NCBI RefSeq assembly: GCF_021631985.1
Contig: NZ_CP070225.1
Location: 6,882,001-6,946,000 of the forward strand
Direction of reading: 5' to 3'
Source of the DNA: Sandaracinus amylolyticus
GTDB taxonomy: Bacteria > Myxococcota_A > Polyangia > Polyangiales > Sandaracinaceae
Length of the DNA stretch: 64,000 nt
Part shown: piece after piece, positions 20,480 to 30,211 of the stretch
Position numbering within the stretch: the stretch's first letter is position 1
Layout: each line of letters begins with the position of its first letter
Notes under the pieces: generated by a model
Told to the model about the DNA's origin: nothing
Database searches by the model: none
The model's input: the letters and a program-made list of their open reading frames with translations, nothing else
Made by a program: the position numbers and the translations under genes

Positions 20480-22210
20480 ATGCTTGCTCGGACAACTTCG
20501 CGCGCGCTGCTCCTCTCCACGCTCCTCGCGCTCGTCGGCTGCGGTGATGACGACGCCTCGACGCAGCTCGACGCGGGTCTCGACGCGAGCACCGGCGACG
20601 CCGGGAGCGACGGCGGACCGCCCGCGTCCGCGCTGTGCGACGAGCTCGATCTGCAGCGCACGCCGATGCGCACGAGCGGCTTCGGCGACGCGCCCGGCGA
20701 GCTCGCGGGCGACTTCACGGTCACGCAGCTCGATGGCTCGACGTGGACGCTCTCCGAGCGCTGGAGCGGCTGCGAGAGCTACGTGTTCCTCGTGCACTTC
20801 CCGGGCGCGAGCGGTGATGCGCTCTTCGCGACCAGCATCGCGCGTCTCTTCAGCGAAGGCCCGCGCAACACCCGCTACTTCTTCCTCTCGTACGACGAGA
20901 ACGCCGACGCGCGCCGCGCGCGCATGGACGCGCTGCGCACGACGTTCGAGGACGACCTCGGGTTCTGGCTCGAGGGTCAGCCCGAGCAGCACGCGTTCTG
21001 GCGCGAGCGCATGCACTTCGTGACCGACCGCGCGACCGAGGTGCAGGGCAGCGTGGGCGCGCACCTGCGCTCGCTGATCGAGTTCGCGTCGACGCCGGGC
21101 AACGAGGTCGATCATCCCGACCACGGCCGCATCGGCGTGCCCGCGCCCGTCGCGTTCGGCATCGATCGCGCGCAGACCTGGGACGAAGCGGACAACCTCG
21201 CGCCCTCGGTGGGTCGCCCGCCCGAGCTCGGCATGGCGGCGTTCCTCGGCCACTTCTACGAGTACCGCGCCGCGCTCGACGCGCGCCTCGCGAGCGAGAC
21301 CGACGCGACGATCGTCACGCTGCTCGACGAGCGCACCGCCGGCCGCGTGTTCCGCCCCGAGGTCACGCTGCCCGACGCCGCGACGATGGCGAGCTTCGAT
21401 CAGCTCGAGATCGACATCGAGATCACGTGCGACGAGGGCAATCCCTTCGCGTGCTCGGAGTGGGATCGCATCGCCGACATCCAGATCTGCACCGGCGCGT
21501 CGGCCGATCCGGTCGAGGCGTGCGAGCAGCGCCTCGAGATCGCGCGCTGGATCACCCCGTACTGGCGCCGCGGCCGGCAGCGTTATGCGATCGATGCGAC
21601 GCCCTTCCTCGCGCTGATGCGCGAAGGCGGCGCGCGTCGCTTCTTCGTCGAGCTCGGGCCCGAGTGGGAGCGCGCGACCGAGTGGCTCGCGAAGGTCTCG
21701 CTACGCTTCCGCAACGTCGGCGGCACGCCGCGCGCGACCGGTGGCGCGCGTGCGTTCGTCGGCGGCGGGTTCGACGCCGCGTACAACACGCGCGAGCCCT
21801 TCACGTTCACGCCTCCCGCGGGCGCGACGCGCGTCGAGCTCGTCACGATCCTCAGCGGGCACGGCCAGACCGACGGCGACAACTGCGCGGAGTGGTGCGA
21901 TCACCGCCACGTCTTCACGGTGAACGGCACCGCGCTCCCCGAGATCCGTCACGAGGGCGGCATCGGCGAGGACGTCGGGTGCGCGGTCCGCGCGTCGGAG
22001 GGCGTGATCCCCGGGCAGTGGGGAAACTGGGCGCAGTCGCGCGCCTATTGGTGCCCCGGTCTTCCGGTCGACGCGGTGCGCACCGACATCACGTCGCAGG
22101 TCACGCTCGGCGCGGAGAACACGATCACGTACGCCGGACGCTTCCGCACCGGCGAGCCGCGCGGCGGCGACATCGCGCTCAGCGCCTACGTCGTCTGGTA
22201 CGCGGAATAA
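20480..22210 (+). CDS. Lipoprotein related to peptide-N-glycosidase F
   Basis: A 576-residue protein with a lipoprotein signal (L-A-L-V-G-C-G) and a flexible Asp/Gly/Ala linker. From about residue 290 it has the paired beta-sandwich features of PNGase F-type enzymes: C-D-E-G-N-P-F-A-C-S-E-W-D-R near 315 and D-N-C-A-E-W-C-D-H-R-H-V-F near 470. PNGase F removes N-glycans from glycoproteins. The N-terminal 250 residues hold a thioredoxin-like redox segment (W-T-L-S-E-R-W-S-G-C-E-S-Y-V-F-L-V-H-F) that may be an added domain. It would act on the cell surface, plausibly on eukaryotic or prey glycoproteins. Activity depends on catalytic acids I cannot place without an alignment. Confidence 0.75.
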   Translation: MLARTTSRALLLSTLLALVGCGDDDASTQLDAGLDASTGDAGSDGGPPASALCDELDLQRTPMRTSGFGDAPGELAGDFTVTQLDGSTWTLSERWSGCESYVFLVHFPGASGDALFATSIARLFSEGPRNTRYFFLSYDENADARRARMDALRTTFEDDLGFWLEGQPEQHAFWRERMHFVTDRATEVQGSVGAHLRSLIEFASTPGNEVDHPDHGRIGVPAPVAFGIDRAQTWDEADNLAPSVGRPPELGMAAFLGHFYEYRAALDARLASETDATIVTLLDERTAGRVFRPEVTLPDAATMASFDQLEIDIEITCDEGNPFACSEWDRIADIQICTGASADPVEACEQRLEIARWITPYWRRGRQRYAIDATPFLALMREGGARRFFVELGPEWERATEWLAKVSLRFRNVGGTPRATGGARAFVGGGFDAAYNTREPFTFTPPAGATRVELVTILSGHGQTDGDNCAEWCDHRHVFTVNGTALPEIRHEGGIGEDVGCAVRASEGVIPGQWGNWAQSRAYWCPGLPVDAVRTDITSQVTLGAENTITYAGRFRTGEPRGGDIALSAYVVWYAE

Positions 22211-22227
22211 AAACGCATCGCGCGCTT

Positions 22228-22252
22228 CACCGCGCCCGTGACGGGCGCGGTG
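22228..22252 (+). terminator. Perfect hairpin terminator
   Basis: An 11-bp perfect stem, CACCGCGCCCG-TGA-CGGGCGCGGTG, begins 18 bases after the PNGase F-like stop codon and is followed by ATTTCCC. It separates that gene from the bsh operon. Confidence 0.75.
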
Positions 22253-22310
22253 ATTTCCCGTGAGCGGCCACGGTTGACACCCGGGGTGAGCGCTCTAGGG
22301 TCCGCGCGCG

Positions 22311-23249
22311 ATGCGCAGAGTCATTCTCATCTCCACCCTCGTCGCGCTGCTCGTGGGATGCGGCGCGACGTGTCCCACCACAACCGCTTCGACCACCGCC
22401 GCGACGTCGGGCGCCGAGACGCGCGTCGTCTTCGCGCGCGCACCCAGCGACACGCCGCCGATCCAGCAGCAGCCGGTGCTGCCGCAGCCGAGCCCTCGCG
22501 CCGCGGTCGAGCAGACGGTCGGCGTCGCGAACGTGCGCGTCGACTACAGCAGCCCGGGCGCGCGTGGCCGCACGATCTGGGGCGAGCTCGTCCCCTACGG
22601 TCAGGTGTGGCGCGCGGGCGCGAACCAGCCGACGCGCATCGACCTCAGCGAGGACGCGACGATCCTCGGCACCCGCGTGCCCGCCGGCGTCTACAGCCTC
22701 TTCGTGATCCCCGCGCAGACCGGCGAGTGGACGATCATCCTCAACACCGACAGCCAGCTCCGCGGCGCGCAGGCGCACGATCCCAGCGAGGACGTGGCGC
22801 GTGGGAGCGTGAGCGCCGGCGACGTGCCGGCGCGCGAGCGGCTCACCTACTCGTTCGACGACACGACCGAGTCCAGCACGAGCCTCGTGCTCGACTGGGC
22901 GGGCAAGCGTGTCGCGATCCCGATCGAGTTCGACACGGCGGCGATCGTCGGATCGCGCATCGACGCGACGGTCGGCAACGCGTGGCGCCCGCACTTCAAC
23001 GCGGGCCGCTATCTGCTCGAGCAGGAAGGCCAGCAGGCGCGCGCGCTCGAGATGCTGGAGCGCTCGGTCGCGATCCAGTCGACGTGGTGGAACGAGTGGT
23101 TCCTCGCGCGCGCGCTCGACGCGAACGGTCGTCGCCCCGAGGCGATCCCGCACGCCGAGCGTGCGCTCGAGCTCGGCGCGGGCGACCAGACGTTCGACGG
23201 CTTCTTCGCGCCGCAGGTGCGCACCGCGCTCGAGGAGTGGCGCCGGTGA
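22311..23249 (+). CDS. DUF2911 lipoprotein
   Basis: A 312-residue lipoprotein (signal ending L-L-V-G-C-G). The DUF2911 core spans about 60-190, with V-D-Y-S-S-P-G-A-R-G-R-T-I-W-G-E-L-V-P-Y-G-Q-V-W-R-A-G-A split over the family's most conserved stretch. The C-terminal part (F-N-A-G-R-Y-L-L, S-T-W-W-N-E-W-F-L-A) has a TPR-like look. The role of DUF2911 is not established. It is the first gene of the bacillithiol-type operon, and its stop overlaps the bshC GTG, so linked expression is clear even if a functional link is not. Confidence 0.8.
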   Translation: MRRVILISTLVALLVGCGATCPTTTASTTAATSGAETRVVFARAPSDTPPIQQQPVLPQPSPRAAVEQTVGVANVRVDYSSPGARGRTIWGELVPYGQVWRAGANQPTRIDLSEDATILGTRVPAGVYSLFVIPAQTGEWTIILNTDSQLRGAQAHDPSEDVARGSVSAGDVPARERLTYSFDDTTESSTSLVLDWAGKRVAIPIEFDTAAIVGSRIDATVGNAWRPHFNAGRYLLEQEGQQARALEMLERSVAIQSTWWNEWFLARALDANGRRPEAIPHAERALELGAGDQTFDGFFAPQVRTALEEWRR

Positions 23250-24754
23250 GCGAGACGCGCGAGCGCATCGTGGAAGTGGCGCGCGCTCGCGCGACGATCG
23301 CGCCCGCCGTGCTCTTGGCGCTCGAAGCGCAGAACGCACGGTGGGGCGCCAGCGCGGCGCGTCGGGCCTCGCTCGACGCGCTCGCGCGGGGCGCGGTGGT
23401 GGTGGTGACCGGGCAGCAGCTCGGGCTCTTCCTCGGACCGCTCTACACGCTCTGGAAGACCGTCTCGACGATTCGCCTCGCGCGCCAGCTGAGCGCTCGG
23501 GGGATCGCGGCCGTGCCGCTCTTCTGGATGCAGAGCGAGGATCACGACTGGGACGAGATCCGCACCGTGCGCTGGCTCGGCGCGGAAGGGATGCGCGAGG
23601 CGAGCCTGCCCGAGCGCGATGCGTCGGGCGCGCGGTCGTCGATCGCGCACGCGCGGTTCGGCGCGGAGATCGACGCGGTGCTCGAGGCGCTCGATCTGCG
23701 ACGCACCGAGCACGGCGCCTGGCTGCACGCGCTGCTCGCAGAGCACCACCGGCCCGGCGCGTCGCTGCCCGACGCGTTCGGCGCGGTGCTGACGACGCTC
23801 TTCGAGCCCTACGGTCTGCTCACGCTGCAGCCGCGTGATCCCGCGCTCGCGGCGCTCGCCGCGCCGATCCATCGCCGCGCGCTCGAGGCGCACGAGACGA
23901 TCACGGCGCGTCTGGTCGCGGACGCGGCGCGCCTCGAAGCCGAGGGCAAGCGCGTGCCGATCCCGGTGCGGAGCGACTGCGCGCTCTCGTTCTTCCATCC
24001 CGAGGGCCCCGAAGGTCCGCGCTACCGGCTCGCGCCGCGGGGCGACACGTTCGCGCTCTCGGGCGCGCCTCGCACGCTCTCGCGCGACGAGCTCTTCGCG
24101 CGGCTCGAGGACACGCCGCTCGCGCTCAGCACGTCCGCGCTGCTCCGCCCGGCGCTGCAGGATCACCTGCTGCCGACCGCGGCGTACGTGGGTGGTCCGA
24201 GCGAGGTCGCGTACGCGGCGCAGCTCCCGCCGATCTACGACGCGCTCGGGCTCACGATGGCGCCCTACGTGCGGCGCGCGAGCTACGTGGTGACGAGCGC
24301 CGAGGATCGCGACGCGCTCTCGACGCTCGATCTCACGCTCGACGATCTGCGTCGCGACGACGAGGCCGCGCTGGTGCAGCGGCTCGGGCGCGGCCCGCTG
24401 AGCGAGGAGCTCGAGCGCCTCCGCGCGACGGTGCGCGACGGCCTCGCGAGCGCGCGCGCCGGGCTCGAGGCGATCGATCCCGGGCTCGGCAAGAGCACGA
24501 CGAAGACCGAGGAGACGATCGAGCACGCGCTCGCGAAGCTCCAGTCGCGCGCCGAGCGCGCGAACGCCGCGCGCCAGAACACCCGCATCGCGACGTTGCG
24601 TCGCGTGATCGCGGCGCTGCGCCCGGGCGGAGCACCGCAGGAGCGCGTGCACGCCCTGCCCTCGCTGGCGCACCTCGACGTGCGGCGCGTGATCGCCGCG
24701 GCGATCGAGCGCGCGCCCGCCGCGGAGGGAGCCGAGGAGGAGATCACGCTGTGA
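23246..24754 (+). CDS. bshC: Putative cysteine ligase BshC
   Basis: A 502-residue protein with the BshC signature V-V-V-T-G-Q-Q-L-G-L-F-L-G-P-L-Y-T near residue 50, then W-M-Q-S-E-D-H-D-W-D-E near 93 and A-Y-V-G-G-P-S-E-V-A-Y near 313, with a C-terminal coiled coil. BshC is the enzyme assigned to adding cysteine to glucosaminyl-malate, the last step of bacillithiol synthesis. It is slightly shorter than the usual 540 residues. The GTG overlaps the DUF2911 stop, and the gene's own stop overlaps the bshA start. Confidence 0.9.
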   Translation: MSETRERIVEVARARATIAPAVLLALEAQNARWGASAARRASLDALARGAVVVVTGQQLGLFLGPLYTLWKTVSTIRLARQLSARGIAAVPLFWMQSEDHDWDEIRTVRWLGAEGMREASLPERDASGARSSIAHARFGAEIDAVLEALDLRRTEHGAWLHALLAEHHRPGASLPDAFGAVLTTLFEPYGLLTLQPRDPALAALAAPIHRRALEAHETITARLVADAARLEAEGKRVPIPVRSDCALSFFHPEGPEGPRYRLAPRGDTFALSGAPRTLSRDELFARLEDTPLALSTSALLRPALQDHLLPTAAYVGGPSEVAYAAQLPPIYDALGLTMAPYVRRASYVVTSAEDRDALSTLDLTLDDLRRDDEAALVQRLGRGPLSEELERLRATVRDGLASARAGLEAIDPGLGKSTTKTEETIEHALAKLQSRAERANAARQNTRIATLRRVIAALRPGGAPQERVHALPSLAHLDVRRVIAAAIERAPAAEGAEEEITL

Positions 24755-25908
24755 GCCGCCTCGAGATCGGCGTCGTCTGTCTGGCGTCGCTCGGGGGAAG
24801 CGGCACGGTCGCGGTGGAGCTCGCGCAGGAGCTCGCCGCGCGTGGTCATCGGGTCACGGTGCTCGCCGAGGCGCGCCCGCCCCGGCTCCGCGACGCGAAC
24901 GTCGACTTCGCGCAGGTGGTCGCGCCGGAGCATCCGCTCTTCGCGCAGCCCGACGCGCTCGCGCTCGCGGCGACGCTGATCGCGCGGCACCGCGAGCGTC
25001 CCTTCGACCTCGTCCATCTGCACTACGGCGTGCCGCACGCGGTCGCCGCGCACCTCGTGCGAGAGGCGCTCGGCGCGTCGGGCCCCGCGCTCGTGCTGAC
25101 GCTGCACGGCACCGACGTGACGACGTTCGGCGCGGACGCTCGGTATGCGAGCGTGATCGCCGCGTGCCTGCGATCGGTCGACGCGATCACCACGCCCTCC
25201 GCGTTCCTGCAGCGCGCGACGCAGCAGGCGTTCGACGTCGCACCGGTGGTGGTGCCCAACTCGGTCGACCCCGCGATCTTCCGCCCGGACGCTGCGGGTC
25301 GCGCGCGCGTCGACGAGATCTTCGGCGGACGGCGCGCGGGCGCGACGCTGGTCCACGTCTCGAACTTCCGCCCGGTGAAGCAGACGCGCGCGCTCGTCCC
25401 GCTGATGCAGCACCTGACGCGCTCGCTGCGCGGGGGCGCGCGCCTCCTGCTCGTCGGCGACGGTCCCGAGCGCGAGCGGGTGGAGGCGGACGCGCGCGCC
25501 GCGGGGATCGGCGACGCGCTGCGCTTCGTCGCGCCGGCCGACGATCCCGCGACGCTCGCGAGCTGGATCGCGGCCTGCGATCTCTTCGTGCTGCCGAGCG
25601 AGATCGAGAGCTTCGGGCTCGCCGCGCTCGAGGCGCTCGCGTGCGGCGTGCCGGTGCTCGCGACGCGCGTCGGTGGCCTGCCCGAGGTCGTCCGCGACGG
25701 AGCCACCGGCATGCTCGTCGACGCGCTCGACGCGCTCCCCGCGGCCGCCGAAACGGTCCTGCGCGCGCCCGCGGGCGCACGCACCGCGATGTCGATCGCT
25801 GCCGCGCGCGACGCGCGCGAGCGTTTCTCCCCCGGCGCCACCACCGACGCGTACGAAGCGGTCCACCGCCGCGCGCTCGGCGCCTTCCGCAACCCTCGGA
25901 GCGACTGA
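24751..25908 (+). CDS. bshA: N-acetyl-glucosaminyl malate synthase BshA-like glycosyltransferase
   Basis: A 385-residue GT-B (GT4) enzyme. Typical BshA features are G-V-V-C-L-A-S-L-G-G-S-G near the N-terminus, H-L-H-Y-G-V-P-H-A near residue 90, T-L-H-G-T-D-V-T near 118, S-N-F-R-P-V-K-Q near 206, and the donor-binding E-S-F-G-L-A-A-L-E-A near 288. BshA joins GlcNAc from UDP-GlcNAc to L-malate, the first step of bacillithiol synthesis. Sitting directly after bshC supports this over other GT4 roles. The GTG start overlaps the bshC stop. Confidence 0.9.
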   Translation: MSRLEIGVVCLASLGGSGTVAVELAQELAARGHRVTVLAEARPPRLRDANVDFAQVVAPEHPLFAQPDALALAATLIARHRERPFDLVHLHYGVPHAVAAHLVREALGASGPALVLTLHGTDVTTFGADARYASVIAACLRSVDAITTPSAFLQRATQQAFDVAPVVVPNSVDPAIFRPDAAGRARVDEIFGGRRAGATLVHVSNFRPVKQTRALVPLMQHLTRSLRGGARLLLVGDGPERERVEADARAAGIGDALRFVAPADDPATLASWIAACDLFVLPSEIESFGLAALEALACGVPVLATRVGGLPEVVRDGATGMLVDALDALPAAAETVLRAPAGARTAMSIAAARDARERFSPGATTDAYEAVHRRALGAFRNPRSD

Positions 25909-28523
25909 TGCCCAGCCTCTGGATCCTCGGCCTCGCAGGCGTGCTCTCGACCCCCGACGCGGCGCAGCTCCAGGACGAGCTCGCGCGCCTGTCGACCGGC
26001 GTGCGCGTGATGTACGTCGCGGCGCATCCCGACGACGAGCACACCGAGCTGCTCGCGTACCTCGCGGGCGCGCGCCACGCGCAGGTCGCGTATCTCTCGC
26101 TCACGCGAGGCAGCGGCGGACAGAACCGCATCGGCGCCGAGCAGGGCGCGGCGCTCGGCATCCTGCGCACCCAGGAGCTGCTCGCGGCGCGGCGCATCGA
26201 CGGAGCGCAGCAGCTCTTCACGCGCGCGCTCGACTTCGGCTACACGAAGTCCGCCGAGGAAGCGCTGGCGACGTGGGGCGAGGACGCGATCCTCGAGGAC
26301 GTCGTGCAGGCGATCCGCACGTTCCGCCCGCACGTGATCATCACGCGCTTCCCCGAGCGCGGCGAGACCCACGGGCACCACCTCGCGTCGGCGCGGCTCG
26401 CGCGCCGCGCGTTCTCGCTCGCGGCGGATCCGAGCGCGTACCCGCAGCAGGTCGCGCGGCTCGGCACGTGGAGCGCGACGCGCCTCGTGCACGACGTGCC
26501 GCGCTTCATGGGCGCGACGGTGCCGGATGGTCCCTACGTCACGCTCGACGTCGGCGCGTTCGATCCGTGGCGCGGTCGCTCGTACGGCGAGATCGCGGCC
26601 ACGAGCCGCAGCCAGCACCGCAGCCAGGGCTTCGGCACGATGGGACGCCGCGGGCCTTCGGTGATCCGGCTCGTCCACCTCGAGGGCACGCAGGCGCAGC
26701 ACGACGTGCTCGAGGGCATCGCGTCGACGTGGCAGACGCTCGAAGGCGCGGCGCCGCTCGGACGTCAGGTCGCGAGCGCGCTGGACGCCTTCGATCCCGC
26801 GCATCCCGAGCGCAGCGTCGCGCCGCTGCTGCGCGTTCGACGCGGGCTCGAGGCGCTCGCCGCGAGCCCCGATCGCGATGCGTCGATCGCATGGATCGAT
26901 GCGCTGGTGCCCGCGCTCGCCGGGCTCTTCGTCGACGTGCGCGCCGAGCGCGCGATCGTGCATCCGAGCGAGACGCTGCCGCTCTCGGTCGAGCTCCTCG
27001 CGCGCACGACCCTCCCGGTGCGGCTCGAGTCGATCGCGCTCGACGCCGAGGTCGAGGGCGGAACGCGGCGTGCGCTCCCGACCGCGCCGACCGCGCCGGT
27101 CGTGCTCGAGCCCGGCACCGCAGCGACTCCATCGCTCGAGGTCACCGTGCCCGCCGACGCCGCGCCGAGCGTGATGCACTGGCTGCGCACCGATCCCGAG
27201 CCCGGCCGCGAGCACGCCGAGGGCGATGCGCGCATCGCGCCGTGGACCGATCCCGCGATCGCCGCGACGCTGACCTTCACGATCGACGGCGAGCGCATCG
27301 CGGTGCGCCGCGGCGTGCGCAACGTGCGGGCGGACCCCGTGCTCGGCGAGCGGGTTCGCGAGCTCGAGGTGCACCCCGCGCTCTTGCTCACGCCGGAGCG
27401 TCCGGTCGCCCTCGCCTCGCCCGGCGCGAGCACGACGCTGCGCTTCACCGCGCGCGGCGCGCCCGGACGCTACGAGGTGCAGCTCGATGCGCCGGCCGGA
27501 TGGACGTTCTCGCCCGCGACCACGACGCTCGAGCTCGACGCGTCCGGCCGCGGTGAGCTGCGCGTCGAAGCGCGCGCCGCGTCCGACGCCCAGCCCGGCG
27601 AGGTGAGGCCGCGATGGCGCGCGCCAGGCGGCGAATTCGCGCCTGCGCTCGAGGTCAGCACGCTCGACTACCCGCACGTGCCCGAGCGATCGGTGCTGCT
27701 CCGCACGCGCACGCGCGTGCTGCCGGTCGCGCTTCGCTCGCTCGCGGGACAGCGCTGGCGCGTGGGCTACGTCGACGGCACCGGCGACGGAGTCGCCGCC
27801 GCGCTCGGCGAGGCCGGCATGGAGGTCGTGCCGCTCGACGCCGCGAGCCTCGCCGGTGATCTCTCGCGCTTCGATGCGATCGTGATCGGCGTGCGCGCGT
27901 TCAACGCGGTGCCCGAGCTCGACGCGCAGCACGCCGCGCTGATGTCGTACGTCGAGCGCGGCGGCACGCTCGTCGTGCAGTACCAGACCGAGAACCGCCT
28001 CGAGCAGGTGCGCGCGCAGCTCGGCCCCGCACCGCTCACGCTCGGGCGCGGTCGCGTGACCGACGAGACGGCCACGGTGGAGCTCCTCGCCGCCGATCAT
28101 CCCGCGCTGACCACGCCGCATCGCATCGGCGCCACCGACTTCGAGGGCTGGGTGCAGGAGCGCGGTCTCTACTTCGCCGAGCGATGGGACGCGTCGTACG
28201 CGCCGCTCGTCCGGATGCGCGATCCCGGCGAGGAGCCGCAGGACGGCGCGCTGCTCGTCACGTCGCACGGCCAGGGCCACTTCGTCTACACCGGGCTCTC
28301 GTTCTTCCGGCAGCTCCCCGCGGGCGTGCCCGGCGCGTATCGACTCTTCGAGAACCTGATCGCGCTCGGTCGTCCGGCGGCCGACGCGCACGCCGCGCTC
28401 GATGCGACGGAGGACGAAGAGCCCGCGCCGTTCGGCACCTGGCGCGGCATCTATGCGGGCGTCGCCGCGCTGCTCGTCGTGCTGATCGCCGTCTTCTACT
28501 GGATCAGCCGGAAGTTCTCGTGA
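25908..28523 (+). CDS. Large membrane-anchored PIG-L (LmbE) family deacetylase
   Basis: An 871-residue protein. The PIG-L catalytic domain has the zinc motif A-H-P-D-D-E (residues 39-44) and H-G-H-H (155-158). Long beta-sandwich regions follow, then a Rossmann-like segment near 620-700 (D-A-I-V-I-G-V-R-A-F-N) and one C-terminal membrane helix near 848-867. The N-terminus (W-I-L-G-L-A-G-V-L) is a weak export signal. Standard BshB deacetylases are about 230 residues and cytosolic, so although context suggests GlcNAc-malate deacetylation, the topology hints that catalysis is outside the cytoplasm. It may instead be a surface amidohydrolase. The start overlaps the bshA stop. Confidence 0.8.
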   Translation: MPSLWILGLAGVLSTPDAAQLQDELARLSTGVRVMYVAAHPDDEHTELLAYLAGARHAQVAYLSLTRGSGGQNRIGAEQGAALGILRTQELLAARRIDGAQQLFTRALDFGYTKSAEEALATWGEDAILEDVVQAIRTFRPHVIITRFPERGETHGHHLASARLARRAFSLAADPSAYPQQVARLGTWSATRLVHDVPRFMGATVPDGPYVTLDVGAFDPWRGRSYGEIAATSRSQHRSQGFGTMGRRGPSVIRLVHLEGTQAQHDVLEGIASTWQTLEGAAPLGRQVASALDAFDPAHPERSVAPLLRVRRGLEALAASPDRDASIAWIDALVPALAGLFVDVRAERAIVHPSETLPLSVELLARTTLPVRLESIALDAEVEGGTRRALPTAPTAPVVLEPGTAATPSLEVTVPADAAPSVMHWLRTDPEPGREHAEGDARIAPWTDPAIAATLTFTIDGERIAVRRGVRNVRADPVLGERVRELEVHPALLLTPERPVALASPGASTTLRFTARGAPGRYEVQLDAPAGWTFSPATTTLELDASGRGELRVEARAASDAQPGEVRPRWRAPGGEFAPALEVSTLDYPHVPERSVLLRTRTRVLPVALRSLAGQRWRVGYVDGTGDGVAAALGEAGMEVVPLDAASLAGDLSRFDAIVIGVRAFNAVPELDAQHAALMSYVERGGTLVVQYQTENRLEQVRAQLGPAPLTLGRGRVTDETATVELLAADHPALTTPHRIGATDFEGWVQERGLYFAERWDASYAPLVRMRDPGEEPQDGALLVTSHGQGHFVYTGLSFFRQLPAGVPGAYRLFENLIALGRPAADAHAALDATEDEEPAPFGTWRGIYAGVAALLVVLIAVFYWISRKFS

Positions 28524-30211
28524 GCGCGGCGGACTGGCTCGTCCTCGTCGGCACGATCGGCGCCATCGCGGTCTTCGGCGTCTACAAGGCGCGCAGCGTG
28601 AAGACTGCCGACGAGCACATGCGCGGTGGTCGCGAGCTCGACTGGGTCACGGTCGGCCTCTCGGTGATGGCCACCCAGGCGAGCGCGATCACGTTCATCT
28701 CGGGGCCCGGTCAGGCGTTCTCCGACGGGATGGGCTTCGTCCAGATCTACCTGGGCCTCCCGCTCGCGATGATCCTGATCTCGGCGCTGATGGTCCCGGT
28801 GTACTTCCGCCTCCAGGTCTACACCGCGTACGAGTACCTCGAGCGTCGCTTCGATCTGCGCATGCGCCTGCTGACGGCGGCGCTCTTCCTCGTGCAGCGC
28901 GGGCTCTCGGCGGGCATCACGATCTACGCGCCCGCGATCCTGCTCTCGTCGGTGCTCGGCTGGTCGCTCGGGGTCACCAACGCGCTGATCGGGCTGACCG
29001 TGATCGTCTACACGGTCACCGGCGGGGCGCGCGCCGTCGCGCAGACGCAGAAGCAGCAGATGGCGGTGATCCTCGTCGGCATGGCGATCGCCGCGGGGAT
29101 CCTGATCGCGCAGCTGCCCGAGTCGATCGGCGTCGGCGACGCGGCGAGGCTCGCCGGCGCGACGGGGCGCATGAACGTCGTCGATCTGAGCTTCGACCTC
29201 TCGACTCGCTACAACGTGTGGTCGGGCCTGCTCGGCGGGTTCTTCCTCGCGCTCTCGTACTTCGGCACCGATCAATCGCAGGTGCAGCGTTATCTGGGCG
29301 CGCAATCGATCGGCGCGAGCCGCATGGGGCTGCTCTTCAACGGCGTGCTGAAGATCCCGATGCAGTTCGGGATCTTGTTCGTCGGCGTGCTGCTCTTCGT
29401 CCACTACCTCTTCGCGCCCTCGCCGATGATCTTCGACGCGCCGCTGGTCGAGCGGCTCGAGGGCTCACCCGCGGCGGCCGAGCTCGCGCAGCTGCAGGGA
29501 GAGTGGGACGCCGCGTGGGCCGAGCGGCGCGACGCCGCCGAAGCGTTCGCGACCGCGGGCGATCCCGAGGCGCGCGCGACCTACCTCGCAGCCGTCGAGC
29601 GCAGCGACACGATCCGCGACGAAGCGCGCGCGCTGGCCGCGCGCACCGTGCGCGACGGTGGGCGCGAGGACACCGACTTCGTGTTCCTCCACTTCATCCA
29701 GAACGCGCTGCCCGCGGGGCTCGTGGGGCTCTTGCTCGCGGTGCTCCTCTGCGCGGCGATGTCGTCGACCTCGAGCGAGCTCAGCGCGCTCGGCACCACG
29801 ACGACCATCGACTTCTACAAGCGCATCTTCCGCCCGAACGCGACCGACACCGAGCAGCTGCGCGCGTCGCGCATCTTCACCGCGCTCTGGGGACTCGTCG
29901 CGCTGGCGTTCGCGAGCTGGGCGTCGCTCTTCGACAACCTGATCGAGGCGGTGAACATCCTCGGGTCGATCTTCTACGGGACGATCCTCGGGATCTTCTT
30001 GACCGCGTTCTTGCTGAAGCGCGTGCAAGCGCGCGCCGTGTTCTACGGCGCGCTCGTCGCGCAGAGCGTGGTGCTCCTGCTCGTGGCGATCAGCGACGTC
30101 GCGTTCCTCTGGTACAACGTCGTCGGCTGCGTCGTCGTGATGGTGACCGCGCCGCTCTTCCAGCGCAGGGTCCGCGATCAGCGCGCGTCGCGGACCGGCT
30201 CGCTCGCGTAG
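28520..30211 (+). CDS. Sodium:solute symporter family transporter
   Basis: A 563-residue SSS-family membrane protein with about 13 predicted helices. Family landmarks are G-G-R-E-L-D-W-V-T-V-G-L-S-V-M-A-T-Q near residue 35, the segment T-G-G-A-R-A-V-A-Q-T near 168, and S-S-T-S-S-E-L-S-A-L near 415. A hydrophilic insert rich in Ala/Glu lies at about 310-385. Substrates in this family include sugars, amino acids and organic ions. The GTG overlaps the deacetylase stop, so it is the last gene of the bsh operon; it may import a product or precursor handled by the deacetylase. Confidence 0.85.
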   Translation: MSAADWLVLVGTIGAIAVFGVYKARSVKTADEHMRGGRELDWVTVGLSVMATQASAITFISGPGQAFSDGMGFVQIYLGLPLAMILISALMVPVYFRLQVYTAYEYLERRFDLRMRLLTAALFLVQRGLSAGITIYAPAILLSSVLGWSLGVTNALIGLTVIVYTVTGGARAVAQTQKQQMAVILVGMAIAAGILIAQLPESIGVGDAARLAGATGRMNVVDLSFDLSTRYNVWSGLLGGFFLALSYFGTDQSQVQRYLGAQSIGASRMGLLFNGVLKIPMQFGILFVGVLLFVHYLFAPSPMIFDAPLVERLEGSPAAAELAQLQGEWDAAWAERRDAAEAFATAGDPEARATYLAAVERSDTIRDEARALAARTVRDGGREDTDFVFLHFIQNALPAGLVGLLLAVLLCAAMSSTSSELSALGTTTTIDFYKRIFRPNATDTEQLRASRIFTALWGLVALAFASWASLFDNLIEAVNILGSIFYGTILGIFLTAFLLKRVQARAVFYGALVAQSVVLLLVAISDVAFLWYNVVGCVVVMVTAPLFQRRVRDQRASRTGSLA

